Shown in pieces: positions 26,968-35,030 of a DNA stretch of 64,000 nt. The stretch lies in the NCBI GenBank assembly GCA_035458525.1, contig DATHZQ010000014.1, positions 7,256 to 71,255 on the forward strand, given 5' to 3'. Below the pieces are notes generated by a model that saw nothing but the letters and a program-made list of their open reading frames with translations, was not told the DNA's origin and did not search any database. This DNA is from DATHZQ01 sp035458525. Lineage in GTDB: Bacteria; Actinomycetota; Acidimicrobiia; Spongiisociales; UBA5794. Both the position numbers and the translations under genes were made by a program. Position 1 is the stretch's first letter. Each line of letters begins with the position of its first letter.

Positions 26968-28427
26968 CAGCGAAATCCCATCGTTGGCGTGGCGGGCGAT
27001 TCGAGTCGGGCGTGGGCGGCAACGACCGCCTGCACGGCCTGGCGGACGGCCGGCGGCACCGGCGCCGACCTGCCGGCGGTGGTGTCGACATGAAGGAGCA
27101 TCTGCTCGACCGTCGCAAGCCGGCGTTGATCGGCGGCGTGGGTGATCTCGTGGACGAAATGCAGCCGCTTGGCGTCGGCCCCGAGGACGGTCGTGACGAG
27201 GTCGAGCGGGTCATCGACCGAGGCTTCTCCGAGGAACCCGATGTGGGTCTCGACGGTGTAGTACGAGTGCCCGGCGGCCCGGTAGTCCTCGTCGATGCCG
27301 AGGTAGCGGAACAGCTTGTCCGAGGCCCAGCCCGCCGCGAGCAGGTAGGCGCTCTCGGTCATGTGGCCGTTGTAGTCGACCCATTCGGGCTCGACGACGC
27401 AGGAATAGAGCCGCAACGGAGCTGCGACGCTCGCACCCTCGGCCCACACCGCCGGATCGGCGCCGTGCACTCGGGCTTCGTGGCGGGCCATGACGCGGCC
27501 GGCGCCGATGTCGTGGGCACGTAGCGCCCGCATCACCGAAACGAGGTAGTCGTCGCGGAGGCGCTCCAGCTCCACGATGGAGCGGCCCGCAGCCTGGGTC
27601 TCCGCCCCGGTCGCCATCCGATCGATGAGCTCGGGGGTCAATGGCGGGGCCTCGAGCTTGGTCCACGGCAGCTCCAGCGCCGGCCCGAAGTGCTCGAGCA
27701 TGTAGCGCATGCCGCCGTCCCCGCCGGCCAGGTGGAAGGTGAGGTTGGTGCCCATGCCGGCCCAACGCAGCCCCGGTCCATAGGTGACGGCGGCGTCCAG
27801 CTCCTCGGTGGTGGCGATGCCGTCGTTGACGAGATGGAGGATCTCCCGCCACATCGCTTCTTGGAGCCGGTCCGACAGATAGCCCTCGATCTCGTTGCGG
27901 ACGACGAGGGGTTCCATGCCGAGGTCGGCGTAGAAGTCCCGAGCTCGCTGGACGGTGCCGGCCGAGGTGTCCCCGCCGGGCACCACTTCGACGAGGGGCA
28001 AGAGGTATACCGGGTTGAACGGATGGCCGACGACGAATCGCTCCGGGCGCTGCAGAGCCGCTTGCATGTCGGACGGGAGTAAACCGGACGAGCTCGAGGC
28101 GATGATGACCTCTGGTCGGGCGGCCGCATCGAGCTGGCGGTGCACCGGCGCCTTGATGTCCGGGTTCTCCGGCACGTTCTCCTGGATGAAGTCGCTGGCG
28201 GCGGCGACCGCTGCGGGGGATTCGGCCCACCCGACACGGGTCGGGTCGGCTCCGGGCAACAGGCCGAGCTTGCGTGCAGCCGGCCAGGCCCGTGCGATGC
28301 CGGCCCGGAACCGTGCCTCGGCTCCTTCGGCGACGTCGCTGGCGATGACGGTATGTCCGCGGGCCAGCGCCCGCACCGCCCAGCCGGTGCCGATGACCCC
28401 GGTGCCGATCAGCCCGACGGTCGTCAT
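26967..28427 (-). CDS. lcdH: L-carnitine dehydrogenase fused to betainyl-CoA thioesterase
   Basis: 486 residues in two parts. Residues 1 to about 320 form a 3-hydroxyacyl-CoA-dehydrogenase-like NAD enzyme (GLIGTGVIGTGW, SSSSGLLPSDMQ, GHPFNPVYLLPLVEVVPG), matching L-carnitine dehydrogenase, which makes 3-dehydrocarnitine. From about 335 a hot-dog thioesterase follows (EPEWVDYNGHMTESAYLL, with the active-site Asp of the 4HBT type). Such fusions are known in aerobic carnitine degraders, where the thioesterase hydrolyses betainyl-CoA made by the BKACE enzyme. Stop-start overlaps (ATGA) exist on both sides. Together with the adjacent BKACE it yields glycine betaine and acetoacetate from carnitine. 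Confidence 0.85.
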   Translation of the reverse strand: MTTVGLIGTGVIGTGWAVRALARGHTVIASDVAEGAEARFRAGIARAWPAARKLGLLPGADPTRVGWAESPAAVAAASDFIQENVPENPDIKAPVHRQLDAAARPEVIIASSSSGLLPSDMQAALQRPERFVVGHPFNPVYLLPLVEVVPGGDTSAGTVQRARDFYADLGMEPLVVRNEIEGYLSDRLQEAMWREILHLVNDGIATTEELDAAVTYGPGLRWAGMGTNLTFHLAGGDGGMRYMLEHFGPALELPWTKLEAPPLTPELIDRMATGAETQAAGRSIVELERLRDDYLVSVMRALRAHDIGAGRVMARHEARVHGADPAVWAEGASVAAPLRLYSCVVEPEWVDYNGHMTESAYLLAAGWASDKLFRYLGIDEDYRAAGHSYYTVETHIGFLGEASVDDPLDLVTTVLGADAKRLHFVHEITHAADQRRLATVEQMLLHVDTTAGRSAPVPPAVRQAVQAVVAAHARLESPATPTMGFR

Positions 28428-29032
28428 GCAGGCACCAGCGGCACGTCGAAGAGCAGTCCCCACTCCTGGCGGGCCCACAACCCCACGGTGGCGTGGATCG
28501 AGCCCTGCTTGTTCTCGAACGTGGCTCGGTCGGCGAGGGGTAGCGGCGCCGTGTGCCACACGCCGGGATGCATGTTCACGCCGAACGCACCGTCGGAGTA
28601 CAAGGCCACGAAGTCTTCGGGGGCGACGTCGTCGCCGGGCGGGGCGAGCAGGAACACGGTGGGTACTCCGGGGGCGAAGAAGGCCTGGCCGCCGTCGTCG
28701 TGGTAGTTGACCTCGTCCACGAGGAGCCGGCTGTGGTCGATCGCGGTCCGTGTTTCGCTTGCCTCGGTTGGATCGACCCGCCAGCCGAGTAGGTCGCTGC
28801 GCCCCACGGCGTTGTTCCGGGAGAACATCATCTCGCCGCGCCAGAAGATGTCGAACGGCCCTTCGACCGTGTGCCCGTAGCCGCCGCTCGTGACGGGCCG
28901 CCGCCCTGACGGCCGCCACTGCACCTGCTCGATCTCGACCTCGTCGATCGAGCGGAACAGTGTGCCGAGGCCGACCGCCGTCTCCTCGTTCAGCGGTAGC
29001 AGCGGGACCGGGTGGAGGTCAGAAGGCGACAT
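28424..29032 (-). CDS. AllA-like (ureidoglycolate lyase fold) cupin protein in carnitine operon
   Basis: 202 residues resembling the ureidoglycolate lyase AllA family. The C-terminal half has the cupin-type pattern TVFLLAPPGDDVAPEDF, then GVNMHPGVWHTAPLPL, typical of AllA. No purine or allantoin gene is nearby. Its ATG overlaps the end of the BKACE gene by 14 bases, and its stop overlaps the carnitine dehydrogenase start, so it is an integral operon member. It might act on an unstable intermediate such as 3-dehydrocarnitine or remove a side product. That is a guess from position only. Confidence 0.7.
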   Translation of the reverse strand: MSPSDLHPVPLLPLNEETAVGLGTLFRSIDEVEIEQVQWRPSGRRPVTSGGYGHTVEGPFDIFWRGEMMFSRNNAVGRSDLLGWRVDPTEASETRTAIDHSRLLVDEVNYHDDGGQAFFAPGVPTVFLLAPPGDDVAPEDFVALYSDGAFGVNMHPGVWHTAPLPLADRATFENKQGSIHATVGLWARQEWGLLFDVPLVPA

Positions 29033-29948
29033 TCTCGAGGCCCTTGAGGTCGAGGATCTCGCGGGCCTCCTCGGACGTTGCGACTTCGCGCGACAGTTCG
29101 TCGAGGATGCGGACCATCTTCGCCACCTGCTCCTCGTTGGAGTCGGCGAGCCGGCCCTTGCGCAGGTAGATGCCGTCCTCGAGGCCGACCCTGACGTGGC
29201 CGCCGAGCACCGCACCCGCCGTGACCAGATCGAACTGATGGCGGCCGCTGCCGAGGATGGACCACTGGATGTCGTCGCCGAAGAGGCGGTCGGCCACCGT
29301 CTTCATCGCCACGACGTTTTCGACGTCCGGTCCGATGCCGCCGAGCGTCCCCATGACGAACTGCATGAAGATCGGCGGCTTGACCAGGCCTTGGTCTGCG
29401 TAGAACGCAAGGGTGTAGAGATGCCCGATGTCGTATGCCTCGAACTCGAATCGGCATCCCGTTTCCTCGGTCAGCTCGGTCAGCATGTACTCGATGTCGG
29501 AGAAGCGGTTGACGAACGGTTCGGTGCGGGTGCTCTCGAGGAACGGCTCCTCCCAGTCGTACTTCCAGCGGCCTTCGTACTTGGGGATCATCTGGAACAG
29601 TCCGTAGTTCATCGTGCCGAGGTTGCAGGTGGCAAGCTCGGGCTTGAGCTGCCTGATGACGTTGAGCCGTTCCTCGATCGTCTGGCCGGTGGCGCCACCG
29701 GTCGTGATCGAGATGACGGCGTCGCACTGATCTTTGATGCCTGCGCAGTACTCGCGGAACAGTCCGACATCTGCGGTGGGGCGGCCGTCGAGCGGATCCC
29801 TGGCGTGGATGTGGATGATGGCGGCGCCCGCCGTGTGAGCCGCCACCGACTGCTCGACGTGATCCTCGACCGTCATCGGGATCTGGTTGTTCATGGTGGG
29901 GGTGTGCGACGCCCCGGTTACCGCGCAGGTGAGGATGACGTTGCTCAT
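29019..29948 (-). CDS. BKACE-family 3-dehydrocarnitine:acetyl-CoA cleavage enzyme
   Basis: 309 residues of the beta-keto acid cleavage enzyme (BKACE, DUF849) family. The zinc-binding pair His46/His48 is in AAIIHIHARDP, at the same positions as in 3-keto-5-aminohexanoate cleavage enzyme. MQFVMGTLGGIGP and ILGSGRHQFDLVTAGAVLGGHVRVGLED-type C-terminal elements are also present. With 3-dehydrocarnitine and acetyl-CoA this family member would give betainyl-CoA and acetoacetate. The neighbouring carnitine dehydrogenase-thioesterase fusion supports that substrate strongly. Its ATG overlaps the stop of the dioxygenase gene (ATGA). Confidence 0.85.
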   Translation of the reverse strand: MSNVILTCAVTGASHTPTMNNQIPMTVEDHVEQSVAAHTAGAAIIHIHARDPLDGRPTADVGLFREYCAGIKDQCDAVISITTGGATGQTIEERLNVIRQLKPELATCNLGTMNYGLFQMIPKYEGRWKYDWEEPFLESTRTEPFVNRFSDIEYMLTELTEETGCRFEFEAYDIGHLYTLAFYADQGLVKPPIFMQFVMGTLGGIGPDVENVVAMKTVADRLFGDDIQWSILGSGRHQFDLVTAGAVLGGHVRVGLEDGIYLRKGRLADSNEEQVAKMVRILDELSREVATSEEAREILDLKGLENVAF

Positions 29949-31072
29949 GAGAGGCGGAACTCCCCGCCCTTGCGCTCGAGCACGCGCAGCCGGCTCATGA
30001 AGTCGTCTCGCTCCACGTAGGTTCCCTGGAGGTGGCGAGGGCCGGTGTTGGGGTCGAACTCGTTGCGAGCGTGGAGCACGCGACGGTTGTCGAACACCTG
30101 GCAATCGCCCGGCTCCATCTTGAAGACGTACTCGAGCTCCGGGTCACGCAGGATCATCCCCAACGTGCGCCAAGCCGCATAGAAGGGCTCGATGAGCTCC
30201 GGGTCGAGGTCGATCGCACCCAGCAGGGCACTGTGGAAGCGCACCTCGACGTGCTCGCCGTCGCCGTCGACGACGATCACTCGCTGATGGTTGCGGACGT
30301 CGTGCCCGTCGTCCACGAAAACGTACGGCACTTCGACCGTGGCCAGCAGCTCATGCATCTCGGGATGCTGCGTGCGCAAGCGGCGGGCGGCTTCGAAACC
30401 GTCGACGAGGATGCTCTCGCCGCCCTCGGCCTCGAACTCGATGCAGTGCAGGAACTGCAGACCGGGCAGGTTGCGCCGGTTGGGGACGTCGGTGTGCGCG
30501 TTGAGCTTCACCGACGTGTAGGCCAGGTTCTCCGGGTCTGGCTTCGAGATGACCTGGAACTCACGCCCGAAGTGGGTTTCCTGGATGAAGGCAATGCGGT
30601 TGGCCAGCTCGACGACGGCACCGACACGAGTCGGCACGTCTTTCACGATGGCGAAGCCGTAGTCGCGAATCATGGTCAACCACCGGCGCAGCCCGTCGTC
30701 GCCGCTATCGATCTCGTCGAGCGAGATCGTCGGCGGCGAGTTGGCGATGTCGGCGATCCACAGGTTGGGGGACTCTCGCCGCTCCGCCCGCCCCACGGGG
30801 CCGTAGCGGTTGGCGCGCAGCCAGCCGGTGCTGAGCGAGGTGCGGTGGCCATCCGGCCAGGTCGCCTCGAGGCGCTCGCCGAGCGTGATCTCCGCGGGCC
30901 GCACGTCCGGGTCGAGCCGGACGTTGTCGAGCAGCCGTTCCCAGGCGTCGGGATGCTTGCAGTCGGCGCATGCACAGTTGTCGCGCAGCCAGACGTAGTG
31001 GAAATCGTCGGCAGCTCCGTCTTCCCACGCAACGGTCACCGTCCGCTCGCCTACGTTGGTGATCCTCGCCAC
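29945..31072 (-). CDS. Gamma-butyrobetaine dioxygenase-like Fe(II)/2-oxoglutarate enzyme
   Basis: 375 residues. The N-terminal zinc module has the spacing Cys33-x-Cys35-x2-Cys38 in LRDNCACADCKHPDAW. The TauD-like catalytic domain has the iron ligands His193-x-Asp195 (NAHTDVPN) and His334 (NRRVLHARNEF). This is the architecture of gamma-butyrobetaine hydroxylase, which forms L-carnitine with 2-oxoglutarate and O2. The phosphonate hydroxylase TmpA has the same fold and is an alternative, but carnitine genes immediately downstream favour gamma-butyrobetaine. GTG start with GGGAGGA upstream. It is first in the operon and divergent from an IclR gene, with operator-like palindromes in between. Confidence 0.82.
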   Translation of the reverse strand: MARITNVGERTVTVAWEDGAADDFHYVWLRDNCACADCKHPDAWERLLDNVRLDPDVRPAEITLGERLEATWPDGHRTSLSTGWLRANRYGPVGRAERRESPNLWIADIANSPPTISLDEIDSGDDGLRRWLTMIRDYGFAIVKDVPTRVGAVVELANRIAFIQETHFGREFQVISKPDPENLAYTSVKLNAHTDVPNRRNLPGLQFLHCIEFEAEGGESILVDGFEAARRLRTQHPEMHELLATVEVPYVFVDDGHDVRNHQRVIVVDGDGEHVEVRFHSALLGAIDLDPELIEPFYAAWRTLGMILRDPELEYVFKMEPGDCQVFDNRRVLHARNEFDPNTGPRHLQGTYVERDDFMSRLRVLERKGGEFRLS

Positions 31073-31083
31073 GCGTCCTCCCT

Positions 31084-31117
31084 GTTCTGCTGTGCGGAAC
31101 GTGCTGTTCTACGGAAC
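31084..31117. promoter_or_regulatory. Palindromic operators between carnitine operon and IclR gene
   Basis: Two inverted repeats lie in the 66-bp divergent region: GTTCTGCTGTGCGGAAC (31084-31100) and GTTCTACGGAAC (31106-31117). The first shares 14 of 17 bases with the site at 11498-11514 before the betaine demethylation operon. The IclR protein encoded next door is the obvious candidate ligand and probably autoregulates. Confidence 0.6.
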
Positions 31118-31138
31118 GCGGGCTACCGTACACATCGC

Positions 31139-31921
31139 ATGACGAGCCAGTCAATCAATTCTGGGCCTCAGACCGTTGTCGCCGTCGAGCGAGCGTTCTC
31201 GATCCTGCAGACGATCGCTGCGGAGCAGCAGAGCATGGGCATCAGTGCCATTGCCCGCTCTACAGGACTGGCCAAGAGCACGGTGTCGCGCCTGCTGACC
31301 ACGCTCGACCAGCTGGGCATGGTCGAGCGGATCGGCGTTGACGGTCGCTACCAGCTGGGACCCGGTCTGACCGTGCTGACGCCACGCTCGACGTCATCCC
31401 TCGTTGATCTCGCACGGCCTCACCTGCGGGCGCTCGTGGACGAAGTGGGTGAAGACGCCGGTCTCGCCGTGAGCGACGGCGTCGACGTGCTGTACGTCGA
31501 CCAAGTGCAAGGTCCGGGTGCCGTGCAGGTACAGGATTGGACCGGGCACCGGCTGCCGGCCCATGCCGTTGCCGCCGGGTACGTGCTGATGCGCAGCTGG
31601 TCGGTGGAGAAGCTGGATGTCTTCCTGGCGGGCACGCTCGAGCCGCTGGCGCTGCGCACGGTGGTCGACCCGGACGAGATCCGCCGGCGGGTGGCCACGT
31701 GGTCCGGCTACGTGTGGACCCGTCTCGAGTACGCCGACGATGTCAACGGTGCAGCAGCGCCGATCTACGGGGCCGACGGGAGCATCTTGGCTGCGGTCAA
31801 CCTGTACGGTCCCTCGTACCGCTTCCCTGGTGAGCGGTCCGAGACTGCGATCGGTGCCCTCCTCGCAGAAGCCGGCCGCAAGATCTCCCAGCATCTGGTG
31901 ACACTCTCGACGGAGGGTTGA
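31139..31921 (+). CDS. IclR-family regulator of the carnitine operon
   Basis: 260 residues. The N-terminal winged helix-turn-helix (VERAFSILQTIAAEQQSMG, then AIARSTGLAKSTVSRLLTTL, about residues 13-55) is followed by an IclR effector domain (LAVSDGVDVLYVDQVQG, AAAPIYGADGSILAAVNLYG). IclR proteins bind small organic acids and act as repressors or activators. It is divergent from the gamma-butyrobetaine/carnitine operon and shares its short promoter region. The ATG at 31139 has no clear ribosome-binding site and a TACCGT hexamer only nine bases upstream, so a leaderless message is possible. A ligand such as carnitine or gamma-butyrobetaine is inferred. Confidence 0.8.
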   Translation: MTSQSINSGPQTVVAVERAFSILQTIAAEQQSMGISAIARSTGLAKSTVSRLLTTLDQLGMVERIGVDGRYQLGPGLTVLTPRSTSSLVDLARPHLRALVDEVGEDAGLAVSDGVDVLYVDQVQGPGAVQVQDWTGHRLPAHAVAAGYVLMRSWSVEKLDVFLAGTLEPLALRTVVDPDEIRRRVATWSGYVWTRLEYADDVNGAAAPIYGADGSILAAVNLYGPSYRFPGERSETAIGALLAEAGRKISQHLVTLSTEG

Positions 31922-31929
31922 GCCGACGA

Positions 31930-31949
31930 TCCGCGGCCTTCGACGCGGA
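31930..31949 (+). terminator. Possible short terminator hairpin after the IclR gene
   Basis: TCCGCG and CGCGGA pair perfectly around an 8-nt loop nine bases after the stop. Short stem, no T-tract; weak evidence. Confidence 0.3.
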
Positions 31950-32044
31950 GCCGTGTAGGCGTCGACCCTTGTGCGAGTGATTCGTGTATCAGACGCGCGG
32001 TTCGGTCGTCCCTTTCACGACCGCCCGCCGCGAAGGGATCTGTC

Positions 32045-33224
32045 ATGACGATCCGGTACCGACGCAACATCGACTGTCTTTCTCAGAATCAGCTACACGA
32101 TCTACGCGAGGCGTATCAGGGGCTCTACGACATGCCGGAGGTGGCAGCCGACAGCTTCGCCACGTTGGGCGGTATCCATGGACTTCCGAGCCCGACTTGG
32201 TGCGACCACGGGGATCCGGGATTCCTGACGTGGCATCGGGCGTACATGCGTGCGTTCGAGAAGGCGCTGCAGTGCGTCGACTCAGATGTGATGTTGCCGT
32301 TCTGGGATTGGTCGAGCGGGCCTTCCACAGGGTTCCGGTGGCGTGCTCCGCCCTACCTATGTCAATCGGAACGGCAACGAAGTGCCCAAACCGCTCCATA
32401 GCGGCCCGATCGCTGCTGGAGCCGGAGGGGGAGCGACGGCTCGGCGGCCCGACATCGCGACGACTTCGTTCGCGGGCCTGGCGGCCTCGGCCCAGTCTGC
32501 ACTGGCGGCCTCTGACCTTGCGACCTTCCAGACAGACATCAACGGACCGCATGGTTGGGTGCATGGCCTCGTTGGAGGGCAAATGGGGTCTGTTGCGTAT
32601 GCGGGGTTCGATCCGATCTTCTTCCTTCACCATTGCAACGTCGACCGTCTCTGGTGGAATTGGCAGCGCGCAAATCCCGGCGCATCGCTTCCGGCCAACG
32701 AGGCGGTCCACCAGCTGGCTCCGTTCAATCGACCATTCAGCACCGACTGGTACGTCGGAGCCGACGTGGAATCCACCGATGACCTCGGCTACCGCTATCT
32801 CAACTGGTGCCTCTTCATCCCGCCCATCCTGATCTGGGAAGTTCTCGTGGTGAAGCTTCCCCCCGTGATGCGCCACAGTCTGCGCAGTGCCCGGCTCGTG
32901 CCGCATTCCCCGCACATGCCGAGAGACTCGGTTGAGTTCCGCGTCTTCGCCAACCAACCTCGGGCCTCACATCGTTCGAAGATCGAGGGCAATCCCTCCT
33001 TCGTCGGTTCGATCGGCACCTTCGGCATGGATCCGGTCAAGATGGAGTCCCGCTCGACGAGTACGACGTTCGACCTCGGCATCAATCTCACCGAGCATGT
33101 GATGGCAGCGCTCGCCGATGAGGCCGACGAGCTGAAGCTGAAGATCGTGGCGGTCAATCCCGACGGTGAACCAATCGACGCCGAGCGGCTTGACGTCGAC
33201 GAGATCGAGCTGATCTTCGAGTAG
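32045..33224 (+). pseudogene. Tyrosinase family copper protein, disrupted by two one-base deletions
   Basis: The first frame (from ATG 32045) holds the CuA half: GGIHGLPSPTWCDHG, GFLTWHRAYMRAFE and LPFWDWSSGPSTG. A different frame from about 32354 to 33224 holds the CuB half: HGWVHGLVGGQMG and GFDPIFFLHHCNVDRLWWNW. It ends in a beta-rich VEFRVFANQP extension similar to plant polyphenol oxidase tails. Adding one G to the run at 32330-32332 and one C to the run at 32351-32353 restores a smooth reading STGVPVACSAPTYVNRNGN and one protein of 393 residues. Both lesions are in homopolymers 20 bases apart, so either a young pseudogene or consensus error is possible. The intact enzyme would oxidise phenols to quinones with a dicopper centre. 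Confidence 0.8.
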
Positions 33225-33698
33225 GGGAGGCGAGGCTCCGCAGTTCGCCGGGCGACCGGCGATCGGCTCCGGGTAGCCGCCTGCTCACACCACGATCGGA
33301 CATGCGCCACACTCGACGTCGGATCGGAGCCCAGGAAGAGATGTCGCGTGAGGCGCTCGTTCCGGATCGCGGCGCCTGATCCGATCTCGCTGTGCTGAAC
33401 TTGGGGTTCGGCGGCGGCGCACAGGTGAAGCTGATGAGGAGAGATGTGAAGTGGGCGAGCTGAATATCCCCCTCGACGGTGAGGTTTGGACGGTCCGCCT
33501 GCTCCGAACAGCAGGGGCCGAGAAGCGGCGATCGGGGAAGGTACGCGGCGTGCCTGCGTGGGAAAGGGGAGAGGGAGACCATTCGGTGTGGTGGCGGAGC
33601 GTCTGGCGGACGTTGTTCGAGGGTCAGCGGCTTGCGAGCAACGGCGCGGCGTTGTTGGTGTCGGCACGCTCCGAGCGGGTTGGGCCAGAGGCCGGACA
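33225..33698. other. 474-bp intergenic region without a supported gene
   Basis: Short open frames run through this stretch, for example 33451-33698, but none has recognisable domains or a good start signal. The frame into the DddP-like gene stays open from 33486, yet that extension is low-complexity and absent from the family. The region probably contains the promoter of the DddP-like gene; no clear hairpin or operator was found. Confidence 0.5.
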
Positions 33699-35030
33699 GT
33701 GAGTGGCCCCTTCGGCGACTCGCTGATCACTGGGAGACACCGCGCCAAGATCGGAGCGCATCAGCGGGCGTCCGAGGAGACTCTGGCGGCGGCTCGGCTC
33801 AACCTCCACATGCTCGGACCCGGCGAGCCGGCGCTCTCGGAGTGGGCGGCGGCCGGTTTGTCGACGCCTGATCTCGATGCGATCCGCTCATACCGGTTGG
33901 AGCGAGTCCGCCGCCAACTCGTCGGGATGGACTACGCCGGCGTGCTGCTCTACGACCCCGTCAACATTCGCTACGCAACCGACAGCACGAACATGCAGTT
34001 GTGGGTGGCGCACAACCCGACTCGGTACGCCCTGGTGCTCGCAGATGGACCGGTGATCGTTTGGGATTACATGACCTCGGAGCACCTGTCGGCGCACCTC
34101 GACCTGGTCGACGAGATGCGGACCGCTGTCCAGTGGATGTATCAGTTTGCCGGTGCCGAGACCGAGCGCAATCTTGCCCGCTGGGCGGCGGAGATCGCCG
34201 ACATCGTCGACACCTACGGCGGCGGCAACCGCCGGCTGGCCATCGACCGGGCCAACCCCGTTGCGATCCTCGCGCTCGATCGGCTCGGCATCGACGTACG
34301 CAACGGTGAGGAGGTGATGGAGCTGGCCCGTGCCGTGAAGTCAGCGGACGAGATCGTGGCGATGCGCTGCGCCATCCACGCCTGCGAGACTGCGATGGAC
34401 AAGATGTACGAGGCCCTGGCCCCGGGGATGACCGAGAACGAGGTGTGGGCGGTCCTCCATGCCGAGAACATCATCCGTTTCGGAGAGTGGATCGAGACCC
34501 GGCTGCTGTCCAGCGGACCGCGAACCAATCCCTGGTTCCAGGAGAGCTCGAGCCGCGTGATCGAGGCGGGCGACATCGTCGCCTTCGACACGGATCTCAT
34601 CGGTGCGTACGGCTATTGCGTCGACATCTCCCGGACGTGGATCGCCGGCAGAATGGCGCCCACGCCGCACCAGCGAGACGCTTGGGAGCGAGCCGCAGAG
34701 CAGATCCGGCACAACACGGACCTTCTCGGGCCCGGCGTGACGTTGAAGGAGCTCACGTTCGGAGCGATGGAGCAGGATACGGACCAGTTTCGCCGCTACT
34801 CGGTGCAGTACCACGGCGTCGGCTTGGCGGACGAGTGGCCGAGCGTGTACTTCCGTGACTCATGGGACGAGGTCGGCGTCGACGGCGTCTTGCAGCCCGG
34901 CCAGGTGATCTGCGTCGAGGCCTACGTCGGCCGTCGCGACAGGCCCGAGGGTGCCAAACTCGAGGAGCAGGTGCTCATCACCGAGACCGGCCGGCAGGTG
35001 CTCTCGACGTATCCGCTGGAGCTTGGCTAG
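33699..35030 (+). CDS. dddP: DddP-like DMSP lyase (M24 peptidase fold)
   Basis: 443 residues, the length of marine DddP. The creatinase/M24 fold has the DddP-type extra acidic ligand: Asp297 and Asp299 in AFDTDLIGAYG, Asp309 in CVDISRTW, His372 in YHGVGLADEWP, Glu407 and Glu422 (KLEEQVLIT). The segments NIRYATDSTNMQLW, LHAENIIRFGEWIETRLL and SSGPRTNPWFQE are hallmarks of DddP and not of prolidases. DddP cleaves dimethylsulfoniopropionate to dimethyl sulfide and acrylate using iron. The GTG at 33699 matches family N-termini; a weak GAGG lies upstream. Its stop overlaps that of the convergent lipoprotein gene. A prolidase-like paralogue with another substrate cannot be excluded. Confidence 0.8.
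   Translation: MSGPFGDSLITGRHRAKIGAHQRASEETLAAARLNLHMLGPGEPALSEWAAAGLSTPDLDAIRSYRLERVRRQLVGMDYAGVLLYDPVNIRYATDSTNMQLWVAHNPTRYALVLADGPVIVWDYMTSEHLSAHLDLVDEMRTAVQWMYQFAGAETERNLARWAAEIADIVDTYGGGNRRLAIDRANPVAILALDRLGIDVRNGEEVMELARAVKSADEIVAMRCAIHACETAMDKMYEALAPGMTENEVWAVLHAENIIRFGEWIETRLLSSGPRTNPWFQESSSRVIEAGDIVAFDTDLIGAYGYCVDISRTWIAGRMAPTPHQRDAWERAAEQIRHNTDLLGPGVTLKELTFGAMEQDTDQFRRYSVQYHGVGLADEWPSVYFRDSWDEVGVDGVLQPGQVICVEAYVGRRDRPEGAKLEEQVLITETGRQVLSTYPLELG

Noticed and set aside
29945..31072. TmpA (trimethylaminoethylphosphonate hydroxylase) as first choice for the dioxygenase
   Set aside because: Fold is compatible, but immediate coupling to carnitine dehydrogenase and BKACE genes fits gamma-butyrobetaine better; kept as an alternative.
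30032..31138. Long plus-strand extension ahead of the IclR regulator
   Set aside because: It is antisense to the dioxygenase gene and lacks family similarity; the regulator's HTH begins right after the ATG at 31139.
33451..33702. Small open frame between tyrosinase and DddP-like genes
   Set aside because: Low-complexity sequence, no good start signal, overlaps the DddP start; no recognisable product.
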